NCBI RefSeq assembly: GCF_021190955.1
Contig: NZ_JAIOAO010000004.1
Coordinates: 62,001-126,000 of the forward strand
From: Parachryseolinea silvisoli
GTDB taxonomy: Bacteria; Bacteroidota; Bacteroidia; Cytophagales; Cyclobacteriaceae
DNA length: 64,000 bases
Reading direction: 5' to 3'
Each line of letters starts with the position of its first letter. The first letter of the stretch is position 1. Position numbers and translations under genes: made by a program. Shown piece after piece: positions 1 to 8,343 of this stretch. The notes under the pieces were generated by a model. It had not been told where the DNA came from, made no database searches, and saw nothing but the letters and a program-made list of their open reading frames with translations.

Positions 1-1
1 G

Positions 2-742
2 TCAGGCGAGAAGCTGGCGCTGGTGGCCGACCTGGGCGGTGGTACGTCCGACTTTACCGTCATTCGTCTTTCAAACGCCTACGTAAAGAAGGCCGACCGC
101 ACCAGCGACATCCTGGCCAACACCGGTGTGCGCATCGGCGGAAACGATTTTGACAAAGATCTGAGCTTGTCGGCCATTTTGCCCGAACTGGGCTACCGCA
201 GTACCTACGGAGAGAAACATCTGGAGGTGCCGCTTAAACCGTATCACGACCTGGCCGAGTGGAGCAAAGTAAACGTTCTCTATACCACCAAGACGGTGGC
301 GCAAACGCGCCAGTTGTTATACCAGTCGCACGATAAAAAACGCTTCGGCCGGTTGCTCACGGTGTTGGAGCAGGAGACGGGCCATGCATTGCTCGCGTCT
401 GCGGAGGAAACCAAAATTGCGTTAACGTCGGCGGCAACGTATCAGGCGCCATTTGAATTTATAGAGCCGGGCTTTTTTATCGATGTGCCCCGCCAACTTT
501 TTGAAGAATCCATTCGCGTGGAGATTGAGAAGATTGCACAGGCGGCCACGCAGTGTATACATGACGCCGGCGTGGGCGCTGCCGCCATCGAGCTGGTGAT
601 CCTGACGGGCGGCTCTACAGAGGTGCCTCGGGTACAAGAGGAGTTTCGCCGGTTGTTTCCCAACGCAGCGCTGGCAGACGAGAATAAACTTTCCAGTGTA
701 GGACTGGGCCTGGCGTACGATAGTCGCAATAAATTTGGCTAG
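2..742 (+). CDS. Hsp70-family chaperone, YegD-like (5' end outside window)
   Basis: This is the last 246 codons of an actin-fold Hsp70 ATPase; the reading frame is open to the window edge. The phosphate-binding motif DLGGGTSDF lies close to the left edge. The adenosine-binding segment VILTGGSTEVPRVQEEF lies near the C-terminus. The protein stops just after the nucleotide-binding domain, so it has no substrate-binding beta-sandwich and lid. That architecture is the one of E. coli YegD and unlike DnaK. A role as a cytoplasmic chaperone-like ATPase is inferred from the family. Without the N-terminus the exact subfamily cannot be fixed. Confidence 0.85.
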   Translation, partial: SGEKLALVADLGGGTSDFTVIRLSNAYVKKADRTSDILANTGVRIGGNDFDKDLSLSAILPELGYRSTYGEKHLEVPLKPYHDLAEWSKVNVLYTTKTVAQTRQLLYQSHDKKRFGRLLTVLEQETGHALLASAEETKIALTSAATYQAPFEFIEPGFFIDVPRQLFEESIRVEIEKIAQAATQCIHDAGVGAAAIELVILTGGSTEVPRVQEEFRRLFPNAALADENKLSSVGLGLAYDSRNKFG

Positions 743-851
743 CCAGCCGCCGATTTATACAACTAATTTTACACATACACTTTTATACGATTGAGCGATA
801 TTGAGCGTTAAGTTTCCAGAAACGTTCTGGTTAATCTTTACGTGTATGTAT

Positions 852-1391
852 ATGAAAAGTAAAATCCTAACCGCGGTATCGCTGTCCCTATTTGCCGTCC
901 TGGTCATTACGTCGTGTGGAGATGATGACGATGCCCGGGAAAACTATTTTACGACGGGTGCTCAGCAACATCCGGTAACGCTCGCAGCACGAATAGGTCC
1001 CGCCATTCAAATGCAGAATGCTTCCGGGAGTACATTTTACAGGCATCGAATTAAGTTTTGGGACGATGGTTATAGCTATGTCAATAACGCAGTGACAGGC
1101 GAAGGTGAAACAGTCGACTTTTGGCTAAACACCCGCAGTGAGACGCTGGAACCCAATAATTACATTCTTCAACTGAACCATGCCGAAGGTGGCTGGGGTC
1201 AGATCGTGCAAGGCATATGGGCCAACGCGGCGAATATGGATGAGCGTGAAGCTTTGGTTAAGGGAGGGCTTATGCGCATACAAAAGGATAATGATGTGTA
1301 CACTATATCATACGATCTGGAACTGAACGGGCGCATATATACTAAGCTCAAAGGCTACTACCAGGGCAAACTGGATATGATGGAGGAGTAG
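852..1391 (+). CDS. Putative lipoprotein, unknown function
   Basis: A 179-aa product that I do not recognise. The start at 852 is preferred over in-frame upstream starts (801, 846) because it gives a clean lipoprotein signal peptide: a basic MKSK start, a hydrophobic core and the lipobox ITSC with Cys22. An acidic GDDDD stretch follows, which in Bacteroidota can favour surface export. The mature part is rich in Tyr, Asn and Gly and has no recognised domain. No ribosome-binding site is visible. The gene stands alone, with about 110 bp upstream and 177 bp downstream. Confidence 0.7.
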   Translation: MKSKILTAVSLSLFAVLVITSCGDDDDARENYFTTGAQQHPVTLAARIGPAIQMQNASGSTFYRHRIKFWDDGYSYVNNAVTGEGETVDFWLNTRSETLEPNNYILQLNHAEGGWGQIVQGIWANAANMDEREALVKGGLMRIQKDNDVYTISYDLELNGRIYTKLKGYYQGKLDMMEE

Positions 1392-1568
1392 CCGGGGCGC
1401 ATGTCGGTAATCCGTGCCCCCTTGATTTTGTACGAATTAGCGCCCTTTTCCTGCCGCGGATAGGGGGAGAAGGGGGAAAAATACCCTTTCGGGTACCCTT
1501 AGTTTTCTGGTGCTGGTTTTCTGCATAGTTTAGTCGTTAAACACAGCTAACTCATTAACGGCTATATC

Positions 1569-2144
1569 ATGAAAACTGGACGTTTTACGGGGACCCTCCC
1601 GTTTGTGCTCGTGATCTGCATGTTGTCTATCGGTTGTCAGAAAGACCACGGTCACCCGCCAAAGCCCTCCGGGCTTATTAGTTTAAAACGTGCGCGCGAA
1701 ATGTACCAGGCCTACCAGCCCCGGTTTGACGCCGTTACCAAATTCCGCGATGGCAACGAAGACGCCCGCTACGGCTGGCACTCGCTGGACTACTACAAAG
1801 AGTACATTGCCTACCTCGAAGATGAAAGTAAAAAGATTGGTGTGGAGGTCTCCGGCCTGCGCTTATACTACGTAGCGTATCCGGAGGATGCCGAGTCCGG
1901 CGATCAGCGCGGCTACCAGACCTTTATATACCTCCCCACATACTACGACAAAAAACAGGATAAACATATTGCCTTTGACCCGCTGTACCTGGACGATGCC
2001 GGTAAACCTATACCGGTGCACGACCTGATCACCAAGGGTGAAAGCAAAGAAGCTATGTTTCTGAAGGCAGGTTTGCTGATGTCGGTAGCGCCTGGCTCGG
2101 TTGGAAATATGGGTGAGATGTGTAAGCCGAACTGTTCGGAGTAA
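1569..2144 (+). CDS. Putative lipoprotein, unknown function
   Basis: A 191-aa product with a type II signal peptide ending in LSIGC (Cys23), so probably lipid-anchored in the periplasm or outer membrane. The mature part is rich in Tyr, Asp and Lys and ends in a short tail with two cysteines (MCKPNC). No known domain was recognised. The stop is only 9 bp before the 7-TM protein at 2154, which suggests co-transcription with that gene and perhaps with the signalling genes after it. A role as the periplasmic partner of that system is only inference from position. Confidence 0.7.
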   Translation: MKTGRFTGTLPFVLVICMLSIGCQKDHGHPPKPSGLISLKRAREMYQAYQPRFDAVTKFRDGNEDARYGWHSLDYYKEYIAYLEDESKKIGVEVSGLRLYYVAYPEDAESGDQRGYQTFIYLPTYYDKKQDKHIAFDPLYLDDAGKPIPVHDLITKGESKEAMFLKAGLLMSVAPGSVGNMGEMCKPNCSE

Positions 2145-2153
2145 CAGGCGGTC

Positions 2154-2807
2154 ATGAGCCTTTTCGGACTGATTAAATACCTGGAGCTGCTGGCAGCCCT
2201 GGTGGCGCTGTTGTACTATCGCAAGTATGCGACGTCACACCTGCGGCACTTTGTGTACCTGTTGTGGGGTGTGGCTGCCATCGAATTTGTGATGGCCGCT
2301 GTGAAGCATTTTTACGCTGGAGTAGTCGTGCAAAATAATTTTCTATATAACCTCCTGACGTCGGTACAATATGTATACTTCTTTTTCGTGTATTATTATA
2401 CGTTGAAGACTCATCGGTACAAAAAGATCGTGGCAGGCTTTCTGGTGGCGTTTCCCATAGCCGTAACGATCAATTTTTTGTGGATGCAGCGGCTAACCCT
2501 CACGGCACCGTTTCATTCCTATACCTTTACCCTGGGCGCTATTTTGCTGATGGTAACGATTGGGTTATTCTTTGCCGAAATATTGAATACCGAGAAGGTG
2601 TTGTATTTTAAGCGCTACCTCATGTTCTGGATCAGCATCGGGCTGTTCCTGTTTTATACAGGGATCATTCCGTTTATGGTGGGTGTGAACTTTATGCCCC
2701 TATTGCTGAGCTCGGACATGTTGTCAATTATATTCTTTACACTGAACCTGGTGATGTATAGTTGCTTTATCGCCGGGTTCGCGTTAGCCAACACGTATAC
2801 GGATTAA
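2154..2807 (+). CDS. Seven-transmembrane protein, possible sensor component
   Basis: A 217-aa integral membrane protein with about seven hydrophobic helices (roughly residues 5-22, 30-50, 58-80, 87-107, 117-138, 148-168 and 180-210) and short loops, leaving no room for a catalytic domain. I do not recognise the family. It sits 9 bp after a lipoprotein gene and 81 bp before a one-TM histidine-kinase-like protein and its regulator. Small 7-TM proteins encoded beside kinases often act as sensory or accessory membrane subunits, so a sensing role for the system at 2889-4293 is a reasonable inference. Transport is an alternative. Confidence 0.7.
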   Translation: MSLFGLIKYLELLAALVALLYYRKYATSHLRHFVYLLWGVAAIEFVMAAVKHFYAGVVVQNNFLYNLLTSVQYVYFFFVYYYTLKTHRYKKIVAGFLVAFPIAVTINFLWMQRLTLTAPFHSYTFTLGAILLMVTIGLFFAEILNTEKVLYFKRYLMFWISIGLFLFYTGIIPFMVGVNFMPLLLSSDMLSIIFFTLNLVMYSCFIAGFALANTYTD

Positions 2808-2888
2808 TGCTACCGGCTGCGGACACAGTCCGGCGGCACGGCACATTTTTTTAGAGCGGAAGTGAGGAGAGATTAAAGAAGAGAAACG

Positions 2889-3656
2889 ATGATGGAACGC
2901 GAAGTTATTTTAGCAGCAACGCTTACGTTGATTACACTGGTGGTCATCATCATTATCTTTTTTGTCATTTTTCAAAGCAAAAAGAATCAGTTCATCCTGG
3001 CTCGCATCGAAGCGGAGAAGCGCCTGGCCGATGAGCTGGCAAAATCAAAAATGGAGATTCGCGAGCAGGGCCTGAAAAATGTGTCCTGGGAGCTGTACGA
3101 CCACGTGGGCCAGCTGCTGTCCATTGCCAAGTTACAGCTGAGCATGCTGCAATCGCGGCTGTCTGAAGAAGACAAACAGTATGTCGAGGAGGTCAACAAC
3201 CTGATCGGCGCCAGCCTGGGAGAAATACGTCTGTTGTCGAAAACCCTCAGCCCCGAGGCACTTGGGGCAGCCGGGCTGATCAAATCCATCAATATTGAGC
3301 TGCAGCGCTTTAACCGGCTGAAATTCCTGGACGCCAATCTGACTACTATCGGAGAGGAGACCTCGATTGAGCACGAGGAGGAGATCATTTTATTCCGCAT
3401 TCTGCAAGAGTTTTTCCTGTACGTTGTCAAGCAATCCGGTGCCAGCAAATTGCAGGTAACCCTTAGCTACCAGGCTGATAGCCTGCATGTAGACGCCTAC
3501 CACAACGGCACCCGGGGTGTGCTCGGTACCTCCAGCCTCGACAATATGCGGCGCCGGGCATCCCTCATTGGTGCTACTTATGACCTCGAAACTTCCCCAA
3601 ATCGCGGCGTTCACCTATCTTTAGGGTACACTTTTAAAAAAATGGCGCATGCCTGA
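2889..3656 (+). CDS. Degenerate HisKA_3-type sensor kinase (probable pseudokinase)
   Basis: A 255-aa protein: one N-terminal TM helix (residues 5-28), a helical segment, a HisKA_3-like dimerisation region and a HATPase-like C-terminus. The H-box reads WELYDHVGQLL, with Tyr70 where the phospho-acceptor His of the ELHDxxGQ motif belongs; a His sits two residues later (His72). The N-box reads RILQEFFLYVVKQ, lacking the Asn pair and the following His of RIxQExxNNxxKH. The ATP-lid Asp is replaced (HNG at 205-207 instead of DNG). The SSLDNMRRRA segment is kept. By family rules it should not autophosphorylate normally. It overlaps the downstream regulator by 8 bp. Confidence 0.8.
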   Translation: MMEREVILAATLTLITLVVIIIIFFVIFQSKKNQFILARIEAEKRLADELAKSKMEIREQGLKNVSWELYDHVGQLLSIAKLQLSMLQSRLSEEDKQYVEEVNNLIGASLGEIRLLSKTLSPEALGAAGLIKSINIELQRFNRLKFLDANLTTIGEETSIEHEEEIILFRILQEFFLYVVKQSGASKLQVTLSYQADSLHVDAYHNGTRGVLGTSSLDNMRRRASLIGATYDLETSPNRGVHLSLGYTFKKMAHA

Positions 3657-4293
3657 CCAATACTCTATTGTAATTGTCGACGACCACGCACTTTTCGCCC
3701 AAGCTTTAAAGACTCTTATCAATACATTTGACAAGTATCATGTACTCTATCACGTCAAGAACGGCGAAGAGCTGATCGAAAAACTGAAATCGCCCGAGAA
3801 CATACCGGATATTTGCCTTCTGGACATCAACATGCCGGTCATGAATGGCATCGAGACCATGCAGTGGCTTACCCGCCACAAACCGCAGATCAAGGGTCTG
3901 GCACTGTCCATGGACGACGAAGAGGCGACCGTGATCCGAATGCTGCGGGCCGGTGCCCATGGCTACCTGCTCAAGGACATTAATCCTACCGTGCTGCAAG
4001 ACGCCTTCCGCGACGTACTGGAAAAAGGTTTCTATTATTCGGATAAGATCACCAACACCGTCCTCAGCTCCCTGCACCGGGCTGAAGAGGAAATAGTCCT
4101 GAAGGACCGCGAAATTGAGTTCCTTAAACTCGTTTGCTCCGAGAAGACCTACAAGGAAATTGCTGCCGACATGTTTCTTAGCCCTAAGACCATCGATGGT
4201 TATCGCGAGGCGCTTTTTGAAAAGCTTCAGATCAAAAGCCGCGTAGGACTGGTCATTTACGCCATTAAGAACAAGGTTTATAAGGTGGAGTAG
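3649..4293 (+). CDS. NarL/FixJ-family response regulator
   Basis: A 214-aa regulator. The receiver domain (about 5-125) has the acidic pair Asp11-Asp12, the phospho-acceptor Asp59 in LLDINMP and a conserved Lys in GYLLKDI. A LuxR-type helix-turn-helix occupies about 145-205, with the recognition region around IAADMFLSPKTIDGYR. All catalytic receiver residues are present, in contrast to the degenerate kinase that overlaps it. Its phosphodonor may therefore be another kinase, a small phosphodonor, or an unusual reaction of the partner. Its DNA target is unknown. Confidence 0.92.
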   Translation: MPDQYSIVIVDDHALFAQALKTLINTFDKYHVLYHVKNGEELIEKLKSPENIPDICLLDINMPVMNGIETMQWLTRHKPQIKGLALSMDDEEATVIRMLRAGAHGYLLKDINPTVLQDAFRDVLEKGFYYSDKITNTVLSSLHRAEEEIVLKDREIEFLKLVCSEKTYKEIAADMFLSPKTIDGYREALFEKLQIKSRVGLVIYAIKNKVYKVE

Positions 4294-4373
4294 TACTCCA
4301 TGCGTCTGCTGGCGCCAGCAAAGCTGCCGTGCCGGCACATCTTTCCTACCAGCCAGCTCCTATAAAAAAACGA

Positions 4374-4415
4374 GGCCAAAGATTTGCAACTGTGGGGTTT
4401 ACAAAATCCTTGGCC
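4374..4415. repeat. Imperfect inverted repeat (GGCCAAAGATTT / AAATCCTTGGCC)
   Basis: Two 12-bp arms with one mismatch are separated by a loop of about 18 nt in the 356-bp gap after the response regulator. There is no clear T-run next to it, so it may be a transcript-stabilising hairpin, a weak terminator or a protein-binding site. The rest of the gap up to the terminator at 4618 shows no convincing gene. Confidence 0.4.
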
Positions 4416-4617
4416 TGTGCTTTCGAGAGAGGGATTCTCTTTGCGTGTTACAAAGATGGCGAATGTACCCCCCTGGCTTCAAGGGTGATTTTCCCCTTTA
4501 GCATGGGTACTTCTCCTCTTACCTCCCCCTATATGACGTAGTACCTTTGACATATCAAACACGTAATTAAAATATCTGTCTTTATATGTCGTAGTTGGTT
4601 TAGGTCTCTAGGTTAAT

Positions 4618-4651
4618 AGAAAGGGTGTCGAAAGACACCTTTCTGTTTTTT
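4618..4651 (+). terminator. Rho-independent terminator between convergent genes
   Basis: The stem AGAAAGGGTGTC / GACACCTTTCT has a GAAA loop and one bulged G, and is followed on the plus strand by GTTTTTT. It lies right after the stop of the minus-strand permease and would mainly stop plus-strand transcripts from the regulator side; the hairpin can also serve the permease transcript. Confidence 0.75.
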
Positions 4652-6077
4652 AGGCCTGTTTCTTTTCCTGACGACTCCAGTACCAATAGAAGGGCAGCCC
4701 GCTGCACATCAGGGCTAATCCGATCAGCGCTTCGCGCGGCTTGCCGATAAGTGTGACAACAATCAACGCTATACAGAAAAGTATAAAGATGGCCGGCACA
4801 ACCGGATATCCCCATGCTTTGTAAGGGCGTGGTACATCCGGCATCTTGTAGCGCAAGACGAATACGCCCAGTGTAGTGGCACCGTAGAAGATAAAAGCTG
4901 CAAAGATGAGCATATCGGTCAACTGGTCGAAGCTGCCGGAAAACACCAGGATGGATGACCAGACAGCCTGGATCCAAATAGCCTTGGACGGTGTATTATA
5001 CCTGGGGTGAATATACGATGCGGCCTTGAAGAACATACCCTCTTTGGCCATCGCATAATACAATCGTGGCGGCCCCAACAGTGTGGTGTTGGTACAACCA
5101 AACGTTGTCAGCAGGATGAGGATAGCAATAAAGAAGGCACCTTGCTCGCCCAGGAAGTGACGCACGACCGCGACAGCGGCAATCGTGTTCTGCGAGGTTT
5201 TGGAAGCGATAATCTGATCTACCGGCAGGATGTAGAGGTAGGTAAAGTTGATGCACAGGTATACCACCATTACAAACATTACTCCAGACACGAGTGCCAG
5301 CGGCAGGTTACGGTTGGGGTTCTTGATCTCCCCACCGATGTAGCCCGTGGCACTCCATCCTTCGTATGCCCAGAAGGCACCGAGCAACGCCGCGAACATA
5401 CTTTGAATAAAGGATGCGCTCAGCCACGACCGCGGTTGGAAGTTAATCGAAGGCGTTTGAAACGTCTCCAGGCTGCCACCACCTATGGTAAGTCCAAGAA
5501 TGACGATCATAGCGATACTGAACACTACAATGATCAGTACGGCTTTGCTCAGACCTTCTCCGAACTTCAATCCGATGTAGTTGTTATATGACAGGGCCAT
5601 GATCAGTACGACGGTCAGTACCTTCACGCCAAAATTATCGAAGGGAGTAAAGACACCCCCGATTGAAATCGTGGCCCACTCCGCCGGCAGTACGGGCAGC
5701 GGTACCAGGGCATTAAACGATTGCGAAAAGACATAGGCAATGGACGCCACCGCCGCAGAGCGAATGACGGTAAAGGTGGTCCACCCAAAAAGAAACGCAA
5801 AAAAGCGATTGTATAGCTTCCGGAAATACACAAACTCACCGCCCGAGTCGGCCAGCAGACCGGCAACCTCTGCGTTGCTAAGCGCGCCACACAGCGTAAT
5901 AAGACCGGCCAGTATCCAGGCCATCAGGACAAGATCCGCCGAGTGTAGCTCGGAGGCCATCGGTGCTACCTTTTTATATACGCCCGAGCCGATGACAGAG
6001 CTTACGGTCAGGATGAAGGCGGAAAAGAGCCCAAGTGAGCGGACGAGCTGTCCTTGTGAGGAAGATGGTTGTGCCAT
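4650..6077 (-). CDS. APC-superfamily amino acid permease (LAT-like)
   Basis: A 475-aa protein with about 12 hydrophobic helices, the usual size and layout for amino acid/polyamine/organocation transporters. Helix 1 has the unwound substrate-binding motif SSVIGSGVY. Helix 2-3 contains GGEFVYFRKLYNRFFAFLFGW, a stretch typical of the L-amino-acid transporter branch. It should move amino acids across the inner membrane by exchange or cation coupling; the substrate cannot be told. It is transcribed alone, convergent with the regulator at 3649 across a terminator. Confidence 0.9.
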   Translation of the reverse strand: MAQPSSSQGQLVRSLGLFSAFILTVSSVIGSGVYKKVAPMASELHSADLVLMAWILAGLITLCGALSNAEVAGLLADSGGEFVYFRKLYNRFFAFLFGWTTFTVIRSAAVASIAYVFSQSFNALVPLPVLPAEWATISIGGVFTPFDNFGVKVLTVVLIMALSYNNYIGLKFGEGLSKAVLIIVVFSIAMIVILGLTIGGGSLETFQTPSINFQPRSWLSASFIQSMFAALLGAFWAYEGWSATGYIGGEIKNPNRNLPLALVSGVMFVMVVYLCINFTYLYILPVDQIIASKTSQNTIAAVAVVRHFLGEQGAFFIAILILLTTFGCTNTTLLGPPRLYYAMAKEGMFFKAASYIHPRYNTPSKAIWIQAVWSSILVFSGSFDQLTDMLIFAAFIFYGATTLGVFVLRYKMPDVPRPYKAWGYPVVPAIFILFCIALIVVTLIGKPREALIGLALMCSGLPFYWYWSRQEKKQA

Positions 6078-6147
6078 AGTTTCAGGTTGGCGTCAAAGAA
6101 CGGGAAATTATGTTCAAATATCCAACCCGCTACCCGGGCCGACAGTC

Positions 6148-6354
6148 CTATTTGTCGTCCGTGGTGTTTTTTTCGCGGTATAGTTCCAGGATACGCTGCC
6201 GTTGGTAAAACACAATGGCCTTTAGCTTCCTGAGCTTCTGCCGGGCTGCCTTGAGCCGTGTCTGTGCCAGGCGAAGCTGAGCCTTCTTTTTCTGCAGCTT
6301 TTGCTCCAGTGTGTCCGTCGTGTGTTTCGTGCCAGAATCACGTGTCGGGTTCAT
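6148..6354 (-). CDS. Small basic coiled-coil protein
   Basis: A 68-aa, Lys/Arg/Gln-rich protein that is almost entirely predicted helix with a heptad-like pattern (about residues 15-60), without signal peptide or TM segment. I do not recognise a family. Its start overlaps the stop of the upstream protease gene in an ATGA arrangement (4 bp), so the two are very likely translationally coupled. The coupling is the best argument that the ORF is real. Function unknown; a nucleic-acid or protein-binding role would fit its charge. Confidence 0.6.
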   Translation of the reverse strand: MNPTRDSGTKHTTDTLEQKLQKKKAQLRLAQTRLKAARQKLRKLKAIVFYQRQRILELYREKNTTDDK

Positions 6355-6962
6355 GGCAGGTGGGGTGTGATGAGTGATGTCAGCGTCGGCGCGATCGAAA
6401 GGGTATCGGTTGTTATGGGCGCAGGGACAACGTGGCGTGGCGGCCGGTAAGACAACGCGAGCTTGTTGTAGTGAATGCTGATGCGATACTTCGACAATAC
6501 ATCGGAGCCGATGATGCCGGCAATGCGAATCTCTTCGTTATCGTGTATCGCCCGGAACAGTGCGTGCATATCCTGACCTTGCCAGGCGATATACTTCAGC
6601 GGGAGCTGTCCGATTTCGAGGTCACATCCCGACACCTGGTAGATGTTGCTGCGTCCGCCCAGGCCATTGATCGATCGCGCTTCGTGATATACCGTATTGG
6701 CTACATGAAAACCAAAGTGCCGGGCTTCGCCAGCGTTCAGCACCGACACGGAAGCGCCCGTATCGATAATAAACCAGGCAGACTTGCCATTGATACGACC
6801 GCTCACCACCGGTATGCGGTTGACCATGCGAAAGGAAACATACGCCTCTTCCTTCCGGGCAACACCTGTATGTTGCGGTGCACAGCTCGCGAGGATAGAT
6901 ACCATCAGCATTAGCCCCGGGAGCCACTTGCTGGAATTATGAAAGTAAAGAGTCGATGCCAT
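6351..6962 (-). CDS. Exported retropepsin-like aspartic protease, lipoprotein
   Basis: The start at 6962 (MASTLYF) gives 203 aa; an upstream in-frame ATG at 7004 would add 14 residues before the signal peptide. The signal sequence ends at a lipobox-like ILASC. The mature protein is a single aspartyl-protease lobe with the signature FIIDTGASVSVL (catalytic Asp67, counted from this start) and a later hydrophobic-Gly segment GIIGSDVLSKY. These proteins dimerise to form the active site, as retroviral proteases do. Likely location is periplasm or outer membrane. Coupled by 4 bp to the small coiled-coil gene. Substrate unknown. Confidence 0.85.
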   Translation of the reverse strand: MASTLYFHNSSKWLPGLMLMVSILASCAPQHTGVARKEEAYVSFRMVNRIPVVSGRINGKSAWFIIDTGASVSVLNAGEARHFGFHVANTVYHEARSINGLGGRSNIYQVSGCDLEIGQLPLKYIAWQGQDMHALFRAIHDNEEIRIAGIIGSDVLSKYRISIHYNKLALSYRPPRHVVPAPITTDTLSIAPTLTSLITPHLP

Positions 6963-7197
6963 ACACAGTTTGTTTATGAGCGATTGTACTGCGAAGAAAG
7001 GCAACGGGTTTCTTACTGTACCGACCTATTAGACTAAGGTTACAAAGACGACGTTACATACCGCCTGTACCGCACCAGGGCCCGCAACGGTCGATGAAAG
7101 TCGTTTGTATGGCCCGTTGTGTCGTTCGTCTAAAAAGAATGCAGTTCTATAACCTATTTCAGACATTCACAGTATATGCTGAGAGACTCAGCCTGCC

Positions 7198-8343
7198 ATG
7201 GATAAAAAAATGTCCTTTTTTGACCTCCGGCAAGATCGCTACCGCATTTGGCTGCACGTGATCTTCTGGATGGCCTACGTCTTTTACGAGGGCATTGTGT
7301 GGGGCCGTGTCGACGGGGACTACAGCCGGCGCCTGGTCTGCTCCCTGATTGATCTGCCCGTCAAGCTCGCCGCAGCCTATTATACCCTCTACGTACTGAT
7401 CGATCGCTTCTTCATTCAGCGCCGGTATGCCGGCTTCGTCTTTTTGCTGTTGTTGTCGATGACGGTGTTCGGTATCATCTCCCGCGTGGTGGGGTACTAT
7501 GTCATCTACCCCATGTATTATCCCGAGGCCCTTGGCGTGGGCGTATTTTTTACACCCAAGATCCTGATCACCATCTTCTCCATTTATTCCGTGGTGGGGA
7601 TCCTGGCATCTTTTCACCTGGTGCGACAATGGTATCGACACGAGCAGGCCACAAGAGCTCTTGAAGACGTCAGGCAGCAATTACAAAAAGAAATGCTCGA
7701 GGCCGAGCTCAAGCTGCTCAAGTCACAGATCAATCCGCATTTTCTTTTTAACACACTGAATAACTTATATGTGCTGGCACTTCAGCAATCCGAGAAGACA
7801 CCGGAGATCGTCTATAAGTTGTCCAACCTCATGAGCTATATGCTCTATGAAGGCAATCACGCCGAAGTGCCATTGGAACGCGAGATCCACTATATCCGCA
7901 ACTATATCGCACTCGAGCAGATCCGCTATGACGCCCGCCTGGAGGTGGCCTTTAATATATATGATGACGTGGGCCACTTACAGGTTGCACCGCTCGTGCT
8001 GCTACCCTTTGTGGAAAATGGATTCAAGCACGGCGTCAGCCACCAACTGGCAGGTGCGTGGATCCGTATTGACATTGGTTTTCACGACGGCGTGCTGATT
8101 ATCAAAGTGGAGAACAGCAAGCCCCCGGAAAGCGAGCGCTTCTATCACTCGAACCTTCATTCAGGCTTTGGTCTGGACAACTTGAAGAAAAGGCTCGACC
8201 TGATGTACCCCGGCCGTTACCACCTCGACGTACTGGACGAAGAAGACTCCTACTTAGTCGTATTGCGATTGGCCCTCGAAGAAAATGCCCATGCAGAAAT
8301 GAACCCTAGCCCCGAAGCGTATGAAATGTCTTATCGTGGATGA
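7198..8343 (+). CDS. LytS/YehU-type sensor histidine kinase
   Basis: A 381-aa kinase with four N-terminal TM helices (about 15-145) and no extracytoplasmic domain, then a short coiled coil and a His_kinase domain. The phospho-acceptor is His181 in SQINPHFLFNTLNNLY. The ATPase part includes LPFVENGFKHG (N-box) and GFGLDNLKKRL. It overlaps the LytTR regulator gene by 23 bp, so the pair is clearly one operon. The signal is unknown; the four-helix membrane part probably senses in or near the membrane. Confidence 0.93.
   Translation: MDKKMSFFDLRQDRYRIWLHVIFWMAYVFYEGIVWGRVDGDYSRRLVCSLIDLPVKLAAAYYTLYVLIDRFFIQRRYAGFVFLLLLSMTVFGIISRVVGYYVIYPMYYPEALGVGVFFTPKILITIFSIYSVVGILASFHLVRQWYRHEQATRALEDVRQQLQKEMLEAELKLLKSQINPHFLFNTLNNLYVLALQQSEKTPEIVYKLSNLMSYMLYEGNHAEVPLEREIHYIRNYIALEQIRYDARLEVAFNIYDDVGHLQVAPLVLLPFVENGFKHGVSHQLAGAWIRIDIGFHDGVLIIKVENSKPPESERFYHSNLHSGFGLDNLKKRLDLMYPGRYHLDVLDEEDSYLVVLRLALEENAHAEMNPSPEAYEMSYRG

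Noticed and set aside
4329-4541. 70-codon open frame after the NarL-type regulator
   Set aside because: Low-complexity translation, no start context, overlaps an inverted repeat; no sign of coding selection.
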